Source of the DNA: Serinicoccus hydrothermalis
GTDB taxonomy: Bacteria > Actinomycetota > Actinomycetes > Actinomycetales > Dermatophilaceae
Direction of reading: 5' to 3'
Length of the DNA: 64,000 nt
Assembly (NCBI RefSeq): GCF_001685415.1
Contig: NZ_CP014989.1
Coordinates: 2,976,001 to 3,040,000, forward strand
The notes beneath the pieces were generated by a model. The model saw only the letters and a list, made by a program, of their open reading frames with translations. It did no database searches and was not told where the DNA came from. Positions 54,613 to 63,994 of this stretch are shown in pieces (the stretch's first letter is position 1; the number at the start of each line of letters is the position of its first letter). Made by a program: the position numbers and the translations under genes.

Positions 54613-56307
54613 GTGCACCCCTCGACCGCGCTGGCCACCGTCCTCGTCGACGAGCTGGTCCGTGGCGGGGTGCGCGAGGCCGTGCTCGCGCCCGGCTCGC
54701 GGTCCGCGCCGCTGGCCTACGCGCTGGCCGAGGCCGACCGCGAGGGGCGGCTGCGGCTGCACGTCCGCGTCGACGAGCGCTCGGCCGGCTTCCTGGCCCT
54801 CGGGCTCGCGCGGGGGAGCGGGCTGCCGGTGCCGGTGGTGACCACCTCGGGCACCGCCGTGGCGAACCTCCACCCTGCCGTGCTCGAGGCGCACCACAGC
54901 GGCATACCCCTCGTCGTGCTCTCCGCCGACCGGCCCGCCGAGCTGCGCGGGACCGGCGCCAACCAGACGACGGTGCAGCCGGGGATCTTCGCGGGCGCGC
55001 TCGCGTGGGAGACCGACCTGCCCGCGCCCGACACGGTGACCGAGGCGGCGGGGGCGCACTGGCGGAGCACGGTATGCCGGGCGCTCGCCGCATCTCTCGG
55101 GCGCTGCGGAGACGGGGGACCGGTCCACGTCAACGTCGCCCTGCGCGACCCGCTGGTGCCGGACCTGGGCAGCACCGAGGCGGCGCCGCCGGGGCGGTCC
55201 GGGGGCCGGCCGTGGACGGTGGTCGAGGCGCCGACCGTGACGGACGGCGAGCCGGTCGAGGGCGGGGAGCGGACCGTGGTCCTCCTGGGCGACCTGCCCG
55301 ACCCGGAGCAGACGAGGGCCGCGCTGCGGTGGGCGAGGGAGGCGGGGTGGCCGGTGCTCGCCGAGCCCTTCGGGGTGCTGGCGGGCGGTCCGGGCGTGGT
55401 GCCGCACGGCGTGCTCGTCGCCGGCCGGGTGGCGCGCGGCGGGCTCGAGGAGCTGCGGCCCGACCGGGTGCTCACCGTGGGTCGGCTGACCCTCTTCCGC
55501 GAGCTCGGCGCCCTGGGGCGGCTGCCCGGGGTGGTGGTCGAGCAGGTGTCGGCGCGCGCGACGTGGACCGACCCGGGGCACGTCGTGAGCCGGGTGCACG
55601 GGACGGGCACGCTCGCCTCGCCGCCGGAGCCCCACGCGGGAGCGCAGGACTGGGTGCGCGCCTGGGTCGGGGCCGGGGAGGCGCTCGCCCCCTCGGTGAC
55701 GTCGGCGATCGCGGAGGGGCCGGTGACCGGCCCGGGTGTCGCGCGCGTCGTCGTGGGCTCGCTCGGGGCCGACGACCTGCTGGTCCTGGGGTCCTCCAAC
55801 CCGCCGCGCGACGTCGCGCTCGCGCTCGACGGCGGTCAGGAGCCGGTCCGGGTGGTCGCCAACCGCGGGCTGGCGGGCATCGACGGGACCGTCTCGACCG
55901 CGGTCGGGGCGGCCCTCGCGACCGGCGCGCGGACGACGGCCCTGCTGGGCGACCTCACCTTCCTGCACGACACGGGCGGGCTGGTCATCGGCCCGGGCGA
56001 GCCCCGCCCGGACCTCACCCTCGTGGTCGTCAACGACGACGGCGGCGGCATCTTCTCGACGCTGGAGTACGGCGAGCCGGCGCGCAGCGACACCCCGGAA
56101 CGGGCCGCGGCCACCGAGCGGGTCTTCGGGACCCCGCACGGCACCGACCTCGCAGCCCTGTGCGCCGCGCACCACGTCCCCCACCACCTCGCCGGCTCGC
56201 TGGAGGAGCTGCGCGCGGTCCTCGCCGAGCCGGCGACGGGCATACGCGTGGTCGAGGTGCCCGTCGACCGGGCCGGTCACCGGCGGCTGCGGGACGCGCT
56301 GCGCTGA
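54613..56307 (+). CDS. menD: 2-succinyl-5-enolpyruvyl-6-hydroxy-3-cyclohexene-1-carboxylate synthase MenD
   Basis: ThDP-dependent enzyme of menaquinone synthesis adding 2-oxoglutarate-derived C4 to isochorismate. 564 aa. HPSTALATVLVDELVRGGVREAVLAPGSRSAPLA is the classic N-terminus, VTTSGTAVANLHPAVLEA carries further substrate contacts, and the ThDP/Mg motif is GDLTFLHDTGGL ... NDDGGGIFSTLE. I start at the GTG at 54613, where MenD homology begins; an in-frame upstream start would add 17 residues. menF and menG lie 3-5 kb downstream on opposite strands, so the pathway genes are clustered but not one operon. Confidence 0.93.
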   Translation: MHPSTALATVLVDELVRGGVREAVLAPGSRSAPLAYALAEADREGRLRLHVRVDERSAGFLALGLARGSGLPVPVVTTSGTAVANLHPAVLEAHHSGIPLVVLSADRPAELRGTGANQTTVQPGIFAGALAWETDLPAPDTVTEAAGAHWRSTVCRALAASLGRCGDGGPVHVNVALRDPLVPDLGSTEAAPPGRSGGRPWTVVEAPTVTDGEPVEGGERTVVLLGDLPDPEQTRAALRWAREAGWPVLAEPFGVLAGGPGVVPHGVLVAGRVARGGLEELRPDRVLTVGRLTLFRELGALGRLPGVVVEQVSARATWTDPGHVVSRVHGTGTLASPPEPHAGAQDWVRAWVGAGEALAPSVTSAIAEGPVTGPGVARVVVGSLGADDLLVLGSSNPPRDVALALDGGQEPVRVVANRGLAGIDGTVSTAVGAALATGARTTALLGDLTFLHDTGGLVIGPGEPRPDLTLVVVNDDGGGIFSTLEYGEPARSDTPERAAATERVFGTPHGTDLAALCAAHHVPHHLAGSLEELRAVLAEPATGIRVVEVPVDRAGHRRLRDALR

Positions 56308-56311
56308 CCCT

Positions 56312-56375
56312 GGTGCGGAAACGGTGCGTCACATCCGTCGCTCGGACGACGGATGTGACGCACCGTTCCTGCACC
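56312..56375. terminator. Long perfect hairpin between convergent menD and Eis-like genes
   Basis: AACGGTGCGTCACATCCGTC plus one G (56320-56340) pairs exactly with 56347-56367 around a 6-nt loop, and GGTGC/GCACC (56312-56316/56371-56375) extend the stem. It starts 4 bp after the menD stop. Confidence 0.8.
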
Positions 56376-56391
56376 ACCATCGCTCCGGGCC

Positions 56392-57708
56392 TCAGAACCC
56401 GATCGCCGGCACCGGCTCGCGGTCGGCCCGCATCGCCCGCGACAGCGCCCGAACCGCGCCGGGCGTGCGTTCGGTCACCCCGAGGGTGGGCACCTGGGCG
56501 AGCAGCGTCCGCCCGCCGAGGTATGCCGCGCCCATCGCCCCCACCGGCGTCACCACGTCCGGCTCCGCGTCGGTGCGGGCGACCTCGGCCCGGCCCTCCG
56601 CGTCGATCTGGAGCCGCCAGCGCCCGGCGTTCCACGGGCATACCTCGTCGGTGACCTCGAGCACCGTCTCCAGCGGCGCACCCTCGGCGTAGCCGCGCTC
56701 GGACAGTGCGCGGGGCACGTCGACGAGCCGGACCCAGAGGGCGTCGTAGAGCTGCGCCCCCGCACCGCGGGGGCTGCCCGTCCACCACGCGACCGGGTCG
56801 TCGACGGGGCGCGACCAGAACGTGGTCTTCGCGGTGAGGTCGAGGTCCACCAAGCGCCGAGCCAGCGCCAGCAGGCCGGCGTCGTCGGTGGCGCCCAGCT
56901 CGGCCACGCCGACCTCGCCGGCCGGTGAGCCGTCGTCCCACTTGCTCTCGCGCCGGAAGACGGCATACCCGGTGACCTGCCCGTCGCGCCGGGCGAGCAG
57001 CAGCCGCCGCGGTTCGGCGCTGCCGCGGGCCTTCGGGTGGTCGCGGAAGGCGAACCAGCGCTGGGCGAGGGCCTCCGGTCGGGTGACCGTGCCGAGCGCC
57101 GTCGCGGCGCACGCCAGGTGTGCCTCGTGGAGCACCGCGAGGGCGGCCTCGGAGTCCAGGGTCACCACGTGCGTCGCCACCTCGTCGGCCTGCGCCGCGA
57201 GCGCGGCGGGCGCCCTCAGCTCGGTGCCGCGGCCCAGCGTGAGCTTGGCCTCGACCGAGGCGCAGCCGTAGCCGAAGCGCCCGTAGATCCCGGTCTCCGA
57301 GGCGTGCAGCCCGGCCAGGGCACTCTCGCCCCGATCGTGGACCCGGTGCAGGTGGTCGGTCATCATCGCCCGCAGGACGCCGCGGCGCCGGGCGTCCGGG
57401 TGGACGCTGACGAAGGTCAGGCCGTCCATCGGCACCCGGGTCAGGGCGCCGGCCGCGGCGGGCACGGTGAGACCCATGTCGAAGGCGCTGTAGAAGGCCA
57501 TGAGCGGCGTGGCCTCACCCTCCTCCACCTCGCCCGGGAGCGCGCCGCCGGCCCGGACCAGGCCGCGCGCGTGCCGCAGGTCGACCTCGTCGTCCAGCTC
57601 CTCGAGCGACTTGCCGGGCGTGACGCTGAACCACACCGTCTCGGTGAGGTCGCGGATCCGCGCCAGGTCGTCGGTGGTCAGGTCGGTGAAGGTGAACTCG
57701 GTGGGCAC
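56392..57708 (-). CDS. Eis-like GNAT N-acetyltransferase with SCP2-type C-terminus
   Basis: A 438-aa protein with the three-part Eis architecture: N-terminal GNAT domain with the acetyl-CoA motif SVHPDARRRGVLRAMM (about 100-115), a second GNAT-like domain (about 190-300) and a C-terminal sterol-carrier-like domain ending in the Eis-type free carboxylate (AIGF). Mycobacterial Eis acetylates aminoglycosides and proteins at several positions; here substrate is unknown. I choose the GTG at 57708 because CAGACT lies 6 nt upstream; an ATG at 57726 would add six residues. Confidence 0.87.
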   Translation of the reverse strand: MPTEFTFTDLTTDDLARIRDLTETVWFSVTPGKSLEELDDEVDLRHARGLVRAGGALPGEVEEGEATPLMAFYSAFDMGLTVPAAAGALTRVPMDGLTFVSVHPDARRRGVLRAMMTDHLHRVHDRGESALAGLHASETGIYGRFGYGCASVEAKLTLGRGTELRAPAALAAQADEVATHVVTLDSEAALAVLHEAHLACAATALGTVTRPEALAQRWFAFRDHPKARGSAEPRRLLLARRDGQVTGYAVFRRESKWDDGSPAGEVGVAELGATDDAGLLALARRLVDLDLTAKTTFWSRPVDDPVAWWTGSPRGAGAQLYDALWVRLVDVPRALSERGYAEGAPLETVLEVTDEVCPWNAGRWRLQIDAEGRAEVARTDAEPDVVTPVGAMGAAYLGGRTLLAQVPTLGVTERTPGAVRALSRAMRADREPVPAIGF

Positions 57709-57770
57709 CGGGCCAGTCTGGACCATCTAGGCTGGCGTGTCGGGGGATTTTCCGGAGCGGAGGACAGCAG

Positions 57771-58955
57771 GTGCAGCGGGACGTGCGCGGGTCCGTGCTC
57801 GCCGTGCTCGTGGTCTTCGCCAGCTCCGGGTATGTCCTCGGCCAGGCCCTCGCCCGGGTCCCCGCGGTGCGCGACCACCTCGGCGCCGACACGGCGCAGC
57901 TCGGCCTGGTGCTCATGGGGATGGGGCTGGGCTCGCTGCTCGCGATGCCGTTCACCGGCCGGGCGGTCGACCGTTTCGGGTCGCGCCGCGTCGTGATCGC
58001 CACCGTGCTGCTCGGCTGCGCCAGCTGGGGGCTCGTCGCGGTCGCGCCCTCGGTCCCGGTGCTGCTCGGCATCCTCCTGCTCACCGGGATGAGCCTCGGG
58101 ATGTGGGACGTGACGATGAACATCCAGGGGACCCACGTCGAGCAGGTCCGGGGCCGCTCGCTCATGCCCTCCTTCCACGCCGCCTACTCCGCCGGTGCCG
58201 TGCTCGGCGCTGGCTCGGGCGCGCTGGCCGCCTACCTCGGGATCGGGCTCGGGCAGCTCCCTGTGCTCGCCGCGGTGGCGGCGGTGGCCGGGGTGTGGGG
58301 CGCGAGCAGGTTCGTGCCGGAGGTCACCCAGGAGGGGCCGGAGGAGGACAAGGAGGAGCCGGTCGCCCGCCGCGGGATCACCCGGGTCGAGATCGCCATC
58401 GGGGTGATCTGCCTGGCCGGGGCCCTGGCCGAGGGGTCGGCCAACGACTGGCTCGCGCTGCTGCTCGTGGACGTCCACGGCGCCCCGGCGGCCTTCGGAG
58501 CGCTCGCCCTCACCGCCTTCAACCTCACGATGATGATCGGGCGGCTGGCCGGTGGCCCGGCGATCGACCGTTTCGGTCGGGCCGGCGTGGTCCGGGCCGG
58601 GGCGGTGCTGGCCGGCGCAGCCATCCTGCTGGTGACGCTCACCGGCTCGCTCGCGCTGGCGCTCGTCGGCGGCCTCCTGTGGGGCCTCGGGGTGGCCACG
58701 ATCTTCCCGGCGGCGATCTCCGCCGCGGGGGAGGTGCCGGGCCGGGGCAACCGGGCGATCACCTCGGTGTCGACCATCGCCTACGGCGCCTTCCTCTTCG
58801 GCGCCCCGACGATCGGCGTGCTCGCCGAGGCCGTCGGGCTCGACCGCGCCCTCTTCCTCGTCGTCGGCTTCCTCGGGCTGCTCGTCGTGCTGTCGCCGGT
58901 GATGCGGGAGAAAAGCGCTGGCCGGGACCGCCGGTCGGCCGCCATCCTGGGCTGA
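57771..58955 (+). CDS. MFS transporter
   Basis: A 394-aa major facilitator with 12 predicted helices and the motif A-type loop GRAVDRFGSRRVV between helices 2 and 3, repeated in the second half as GGPAIDRFGRAGVV. A charged central loop (EVTQEGPEEDKEEPVARRG) divides the halves. The GTG start follows GGAGGACAG. DVTMNIQGTHVEQ and FHAAYSAGAVLGAGSGAL are typical of the FucP/YbjJ-like MFS branch. Substrate unknown. Its stop overlaps the start of the GNAT gene by one base. Confidence 0.87.
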   Translation: MQRDVRGSVLAVLVVFASSGYVLGQALARVPAVRDHLGADTAQLGLVLMGMGLGSLLAMPFTGRAVDRFGSRRVVIATVLLGCASWGLVAVAPSVPVLLGILLLTGMSLGMWDVTMNIQGTHVEQVRGRSLMPSFHAAYSAGAVLGAGSGALAAYLGIGLGQLPVLAAVAAVAGVWGASRFVPEVTQEGPEEDKEEPVARRGITRVEIAIGVICLAGALAEGSANDWLALLLVDVHGAPAAFGALALTAFNLTMMIGRLAGGPAIDRFGRAGVVRAGAVLAGAAILLVTLTGSLALALVGGLLWGLGVATIFPAAISAAGEVPGRGNRAITSVSTIAYGAFLFGAPTIGVLAEAVGLDRALFLVVGFLGLLVVLSPVMREKSAGRDRRSAAILG

Positions 58956-59467
58956 TGCTCACCCTGCGACCGCCCACCGTGCAGGACGAGCCTGCGCTGC
59001 GCCGGATGCACGAGCAGCTGGCCGCCGAGTCCTTCGACTTCCTGCTGGCCGAGGGGCCGTGGGCGCAGATCCTGGCCCAGGTGCAGGCGGAGTCCGAGGG
59101 TCGCGACCTGCTGCCGGGCCGCGTGCGGGCGGACTTCCTCGTGGCGGCGGCCGAGGGCATACCGGTCGGGCGGGTGTCGATCCGGCACGAGCTCTCGCCG
59201 TTCCTGCGCGAGGTCGGCGGCCACGTGGGGTATGCCGTCGCCCCCGAGTTCCGCCGCCGCGGCCACGCCACCCAGATCCTGCGGCTGTCGGTGGAGCGGC
59301 TGCGCGGCCTCGGGGTCGAGCAGGTGCTCGTGACCTGCGACGACGACAACCTCGCGTCGGCTGCGACCATCGAGCGCTGCGGGGGTGTCCTGGAGGACGT
59401 GCGCGCCCGGCCTGGCGGCGGCATGCCCAAACGCCGCTACTGGATCGGCGGCGCCCCCGGGCGTTGA
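58955..59467 (+). CDS. GNAT-family acetyltransferase
   Basis: A 170-aa single-domain N-acetyltransferase with the acetyl-CoA-binding motif VGYAVAPEFRRRGHATQILRL (R/Q-x-x-G-x-G/A type) and LVTCDDDNLASAATIERCGG, a common C-terminal GNAT segment. The ATG shares a base with the MFS stop (TGATG), so the two are coupled. Substrate unknown. It is convergent with menF, with 10 bp between their stops. Confidence 0.87.
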   Translation: MLTLRPPTVQDEPALRRMHEQLAAESFDFLLAEGPWAQILAQVQAESEGRDLLPGRVRADFLVAAAEGIPVGRVSIRHELSPFLREVGGHVGYAVAPEFRRRGHATQILRLSVERLRGLGVEQVLVTCDDDNLASAATIERCGGVLEDVRARPGGGMPKRRYWIGGAPGR

Positions 59468-59477
59468 GAGCCAGGGA

Positions 59478-60812
59478 TCAGGCGTCGGCGAGGCCGAGGG
59501 CGTGGCGCATGGCGGTGAGCTTGACCTCGGTCTCGGCCAGCTCGGCGGCGGGGTCGGAGGCCGCGACGATGCCGCCCCCGGCGAAGATCCGCATCGAGTG
59601 CCGGTCGTCGGCGAGCTCGCCGCAGCGCAGCGCGATGCCCCAGTCGCCGTCGCCGGAGCCGTCCATCCAGCCGACCGGACCGGCGTACCGGCCGCGGTCC
59701 ATGCCCTCGAGCTCCCCGATGACCGCGGCCGCGGCCTCCGTGGGCGTGCCGCAGACGGCGGCCGAGGGGTGCAGCGCCGCGGCCAGCCGCAGCGAGGTCG
59801 CCTCGCTGTGCATCGTGCCGGTGAGGTCGCTGGCCAGGTGGTAGACGTCGGGCAGCTCGAGCACGTAGGGCGCGTCGGGCACCATGAGGTCGCTGCAGTG
59901 CGGGGCCAGCGCCTCGGCGACGGAGCGCACCGCGAAGGCGTGCTCGTCGAGGTCCTTGGTGCTGCTCACCAGCCGCAGCCGCGGGTCCATCGGGTGGGCC
60001 CGGTCGCCCGCGCCGGGGACTGCGGTGTCGTGAGCGGGTATGCCGTTGGGCCGGCGGATCGTGCCGGCCAGCACGCGGGAGCGCACCCTGCCGCCCTGCA
60101 GCCGGACGAGCATCTCCGGGGTGGCGCCCACCAGGCCCGCCACGGCGAAGGTCCAGGTGGCGGCATACCTGCTCTGCAGGCGCTCCAGGACCGGGGCGAT
60201 CCGCACGGCCCGCCCCTCCCGGTGCCGCACCCGGACGTCGCGGGCCAGCACGACCTTGTCCACCTCGCCCCGGCCGATCCGGCGCACCGCCGCCGCGACC
60301 ACCCCGGGCCAGGCGTCGGCGCCCACCGACCCCTCGGACTCGGTCAGCGGGTCGAGCACCGCGATGTCGGCGTTGGTCCGGCCCAGCAGCTCGGCCGGGT
60401 GCTCGACCGGCCACGGCTCGTCGCCGGCCACCACCTGGGTGACCCAGGAGAGACCGTCGCGGCGTCCGATGACGATGCGCGGGATCGTCAGCACGCTGGC
60501 GTCCTGCGAGTCGGGGGAGAAGGTGAAGGAGCCGAAGGTCACGAGCCCGGTGCCGGGCAGGCGGACCTCGTCCTCGACCTCGGCGGCGGCGCGGACCTCG
60601 GTCCACCAGGCCTCGGCCTCGCCGAACCGGTCCGGGCCGGTGGTGGTGATCTCGGCCACCCGGCCCCAGCCGACCAGGCCGTCGCCCTCGCGCAGCCAGG
60701 CCGCGACCTCGCGCGGGTCGACCTCGTCGGGCACCCGGGTGAGCAGGTCGCCCGGGGCGTCGACCGCGAGGGTGCGGGCGCGCAGGCGGGGGATGGTGCG
60801 GGTCACAGCCAC
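59478..60812 (-). CDS. menF: Isochorismate synthase MenF
   Basis: Chorismate-utilising enzyme of 444 aa making isochorismate for menaquinone. The C-terminal half has the family signatures [19 protein letters not shown]-type [51 protein letters not shown] and [22 protein letters not shown]. Siderophore-type isochorismate synthases look similar, but menD and menG alongside indicate menaquinone. The GTG at 60812 is chosen because TACAGT lies 8 nt upstream; a GTG two codons later is also possible. It is divergent from menG, 29 bp apart. Confidence 0.9.
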   Translation of the reverse strand: MAVTRTIPRLRARTLAVDAPGDLLTRVPDEVDPREVAAWLREGDGLVGWGRVAEITTTGPDRFGEAEAWWTEVRAAAEVEDEVRLPGTGLVTFGSFTFSPDSQDASVLTIPRIVIGRRDGLSWVTQVVAGDEPWPVEHPAELLGRTNADIAVLDPLTESEGSVGADAWPGVVAAAVRRIGRGEVDKVVLARDVRVRHREGRAVRIAPVLERLQSRYAATWTFAVAGLVGATPEMLVRLQGGRVRSRVLAGTIRRPNGIPAHDTAVPGAGDRAHPMDPRLRLVSSTKDLDEHAFAVRSVAEALAPHCSDLMVPDAPYVLELPDVYHLASDLTGTMHSEATSLRLAAALHPSAAVCGTPTEAAAAVIGELEGMDRGRYAGPVGWMDGSGDGDWGIALRCGELADDRHSMRIFAGGGIVAASDPAAELAETEVKLTAMRHALGLADA

Positions 60813-60841
60813 AGCCGACCACTGTAGGACGTGATGGGAAG

Positions 60842-61555
60842 ATGGCCCGCATGAGCCCGACACGCGCCGACCTCGACAAGCAGCCGCACGAGGTGGCCCG
60901 GATGTTCGACGGCGTGGCCCGGCGCTACGACCTCACCAACACCGTGCTCAGCGGCGGCATGGACCACCTCTGGCGGCGCGCGGTCGTCACGGCGGTCGAC
61001 GCGACCGAGGGGGACCGGGTCCTCGACATCGCCGCGGGCACCGGCACCTCGAGCGAGCCGTATGCGGACCGCGGCGTCCAGGTGGTGCCCGCGGACTTCT
61101 CCCTGGGCATGCTCACCGAGGGCTACCGCCGTCGTCCCGACCTGCCCTTCACCGCGGCCGACGCGATGCGGCTGCCCTTCGCCGACGACTCCTTCGACGT
61201 CGTGACGATGAGCTTCGGGCTGCGCAACGTCGCCGACGTCGACGCGGCCCTGCGCGAGTTCCTCCGTGTGGTCCGCCCGGGTGGCCGGCTCGTCGTCTGC
61301 GAGTTCAGCCAGCCGGTCGTGCCGGTCTTCTCCACCGTCTACAACAACTACCTCATGCGCGCCCTGCCCCGCGTGGCCCGCCGCGTCAGCTCCAACCCGG
61401 AGAGCTACGTCTACCTCGCCGAGTCGATCCGCGCCTGGCCCGACCAGCGCGCGCTGGCGCAGCAGGTCCGGTCGGCGGGCTGGGAGCAGGTGCGCTGGCG
61501 CAACCTCAGCGGCGGGGTCGTCGCGCTCCACTACGCGGTGGCCGCCGGCCGCTGA
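60842..61555 (+). CDS. menG: Demethylmenaquinone methyltransferase MenG/UbiE
   Basis: SAM-dependent C-methyltransferase, final step of menaquinone synthesis, 237 aa. Signatures are [20 protein letters not shown], the SAM motif [36 protein letters not shown] and [14 protein letters not shown]. The ATG at 60842 is used; another ATG three codons later (60851) begins the more usual [11 protein letters not shown] and may be the true start. It shares a 29-bp divergent promoter gap with menF. Confidence 0.93.
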   Translation: MARMSPTRADLDKQPHEVARMFDGVARRYDLTNTVLSGGMDHLWRRAVVTAVDATEGDRVLDIAAGTGTSSEPYADRGVQVVPADFSLGMLTEGYRRRPDLPFTAADAMRLPFADDSFDVVTMSFGLRNVADVDAALREFLRVVRPGGRLVVCEFSQPVVPVFSTVYNNYLMRALPRVARRVSSNPESYVYLAESIRAWPDQRALAQQVRSAGWEQVRWRNLSGGVVALHYAVAAGR

Positions 61556-61564
61556 CCGGAGCTT

Positions 61565-61581
61565 GACGCGGGGGCCGCGTC
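61565..61581. terminator. Short hairpin between convergent menG and TPR genes
   Basis: GACGCGG (61565-61571) and CCGCGTC (61575-61581) pair around a 3-nt loop in the 24 bp between the two stop codons. Confidence 0.5.
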
Positions 61582-63994
61582 AGTCCGAGCCGTAGGCGTT
61601 GCGGGCGATCTCGACGAGCCGCCGGCACGCGTCGAGCTCGGTGGTGTCGCCCCCGGGGGCCTGCTCGAGCCCGGGGACGGCCTGCACGAGGTCCTCCACG
61701 CACCGGGGATCGCCGGCGAAGAGGCGGATGTAGCCGAGCCGGAGCCGGGCATACCCCAGGTCGTAGGGACGCGAGGAGGGGTTCGCCTCGACGAGCGAGA
61801 CGTACTCCTCGAGGTAGGGCGCCACCGGGGCGACGCGGTCCGCCGTGGCCTCGCCGCCCTCCTCGCCCTCGACGGCACCGACGGCGCTGTTGGCGAGGGC
61901 CGCCAGGAGCGCCTCGTAGACGGGGCTGCGCGGGCCGTAGGCGGCGCGCACCGGGCCGGCCAGGCGTAGGCCGAGGTCGAAGGCCGCCGAGCCGGTCCCG
62001 GGCGCACGCTGCATGGCCCACATGAGGCGGGTGCCGGCCCGCAGTGTCGCCTGGTGCGCGGCCCCGAGCCCGGACCCGGCGGCGTCGTAGGTCTGTTGCA
62101 GCAGGAGCACCGCCTCGCCCGCATGCCCGGACTCGGAGAGCACGTCGCCGAGGGAGGTCCTCAGCCAGAGCACCTGGGGGTCGCTGTCGCTGCGGGCCTC
62201 CTGGAGATCCTGGAGCGCGTCGAGGAAGGCCGTGACCGCCTCCTCGCTCCGCCCCGCGAGGTGCAGCGTCAGGGCGCGCTCGCTGCGCAGCTGGACGACG
62301 GGTGACGAGGCAGGTCCGAGCACCCCCGTGAGCCGGGCGATCTCGTCCTCGACAAGGGCCAGCGCGACCACGTGGCGCCCGGCCGAGCGGTGGGCGAAGG
62401 CGAGCTCGGCCACCGTCGACGCCACGGCGGCGGGGTCCGCGGTCGCGGTCGCCCACTGGCCGTCGAGCAGCTGCTGCAGGATCGCGACGGCGGCGTCCGG
62501 TCCGGCCGCGGTCGCGACGCTGACGGCGGCCTCGCGGGTCGCCCGCACCGCGAGCCAGTGACCACGGCCCAGCGCCGCGGCGGCCTCCTCGGCGACGCGC
62601 CGCTGCTCGGGCGCGCCCGCGTGCGGGCCCTCGGTCTCGGCCACGAGCTGGGCGACCGCCCTCCGGGCGTCCAGGGTGAGGGCGTCGTGGGGCCCGAGGA
62701 CGCGTGCCAGGTCGCCGGCGACCTGGTCGTACTCGGTCCGCGCTTCTCCGGACCGGCCCTGCGCCGCCAGGAGCGCGGCCCGGTCGCGCCGCGCCCGCAG
62801 GGTCGCCGCCCCCTCCCGTCCCGCGCCGAGCTCGCTGCGCCGGACCAGCTCGTCCCGGACCCGGAGCGCCTCCCCGCCCCGCCCGATGTCGGCGAGCATG
62901 TCGGCATACCCGTCGAGGGCCCAGAGCGCCTCGGGGTGGAACGGGCCGACCCCGTCGTCCACCTCCCGGCACAGCGCCTGGTATGCCTCGGCCGCCTCGG
63001 TGAACCGGCCGCCCGAGACGACGTCCGACAGCACCTGGCGCCGGCTCCACAGCGTGTCCGGGTGCAGCGGCCCCAACGCCCGCGAGCGCCCCTCCAGCAC
63101 GACCGCGGTGAGCGCGCGCGCCTCCTCGCGCGACCCGGCCTCGCGCAGGTCGTAGGCCAGGTTGGCCCGCAGCAGCAGCGTGGCCTCGTCGTCCGGGCCG
63201 AGGGCAGCCTCCGCCCGGCGGACCAGGTCGCGGCGGGCGGTCACCGCCTGGTGCACCTGGCCCCGTTCGCTCAGGGCGATCGTTGTGAGGTTGGCCGTCC
63301 GCAGCGTGCGCGGGTCGACCTCGCCGTGCCTCGCGGCCGTGGCGCGCTCGAGCTGCTCCAGGTCCTCGAGCCGCGGTCCCAGGCGACCGGTGCCCAGGTT
63401 GGCGAAGAGCTGGAAGCGCGCGTCGAGCAGGTCGGGGTCGTCGGCCGGCCGGGTCCGCCCCAGGTCGGCGACGAGGGAGTCGAGGGTCTGCTCGGCGTCG
63501 GCCTGGCGCCCGAGCAGGCGCTGCGCGTGGCCGAGCTCCCGGCGCACGTGCAGGCCGTCGTCCGACAGAGGGTCGAGGCGGGAGAGCGCGGTCTGCGCGA
63601 CCCGGACCCGTTCGCGCAGCTCACGCGGGTCGGCGCGCAGCAGGTCGAGCAGCGCCAGGGTGGCCGAGGCCAGGACGCCGGGGTCGTCGACGAATCCCTC
63701 CGCCTCGAGGGCCAGCAGGAGCCGGGCCGCGTGCTCGCGCTGATCGACGTCGGGCTCGGCGGCGACCGAGCCGGCGAGCCGTGCCGCCAGGAGGTTCTTC
63801 ACGACGCGGATCTCGTCCTCGAAGAGGTAGGACCGCTGGTCCTCGACGGCGACCTGCAGCTGGTCGGGCTCGGAGAACCGGCGCAGCGTGTCGGTGACGG
63901 CGCGCGCCCAGGCGTACGACGTCGAGGCCGCCTCCAGGGAGTCGGCGACCTCGGCGGCGTCCGGCAGCTCCAGGGCCTGCAGGGCCTCGACCAT
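61580..63994 (-). CDS. Tetratricopeptide-repeat protein, probably continuing past the window edge
   Basis: At least 804 aa of helical repeats. TPR-10/kinesin-light-chain-like units recur with ALGPLHPDTLWSRRQVLSDV, GVGPFHPEALWALDGYADML, VLGPHDALTLDARRAVAQL and AALGPDDEATLLLRANLAYDL at about 42-residue spacing. No membrane helix or catalytic domain is visible in this part. Such arrays in actinobacteria often form the C-terminal half of NB-ARC/STAND or CHAT-type signalling proteins, so an upstream effector or NTPase domain may lie outside the window. The open frame has no stop before position 64000, and the ATG at 63994 may be internal. Confidence 0.8.
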   Translation of the reverse strand: MVEALQALELPDAAEVADSLEAASTSYAWARAVTDTLRRFSEPDQLQVAVEDQRSYLFEDEIRVVKNLLAARLAGSVAAEPDVDQREHAARLLLALEAEGFVDDPGVLASATLALLDLLRADPRELRERVRVAQTALSRLDPLSDDGLHVRRELGHAQRLLGRQADAEQTLDSLVADLGRTRPADDPDLLDARFQLFANLGTGRLGPRLEDLEQLERATAARHGEVDPRTLRTANLTTIALSERGQVHQAVTARRDLVRRAEAALGPDDEATLLLRANLAYDLREAGSREEARALTAVVLEGRSRALGPLHPDTLWSRRQVLSDVVSGGRFTEAAEAYQALCREVDDGVGPFHPEALWALDGYADMLADIGRGGEALRVRDELVRRSELGAGREGAATLRARRDRAALLAAQGRSGEARTEYDQVAGDLARVLGPHDALTLDARRAVAQLVAETEGPHAGAPEQRRVAEEAAAALGRGHWLAVRATREAAVSVATAAGPDAAVAILQQLLDGQWATATADPAAVASTVAELAFAHRSAGRHVVALALVEDEIARLTGVLGPASSPVVQLRSERALTLHLAGRSEEAVTAFLDALQDLQEARSDSDPQVLWLRTSLGDVLSESGHAGEAVLLLQQTYDAAGSGLGAAHQATLRAGTRLMWAMQRAPGTGSAAFDLGLRLAGPVRAAYGPRSPVYEALLAALANSAVGAVEGEEGGEATADRVAPVAPYLEEYVSLVEANPSSRPYDLGYARLRLGYIRLFAGDPRCVEDLVQAVPGLEQAPGGDTTELDACRRLVEIARNAYGSD

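Noticed and set aside
56312..56375. Sequence-related REP-like mobile elements linking the long palindromes
   Set aside because: Apart from the 83-bp pair at 30704 and 31531, the palindromes share no common arm sequence, so they are not copies of one element.
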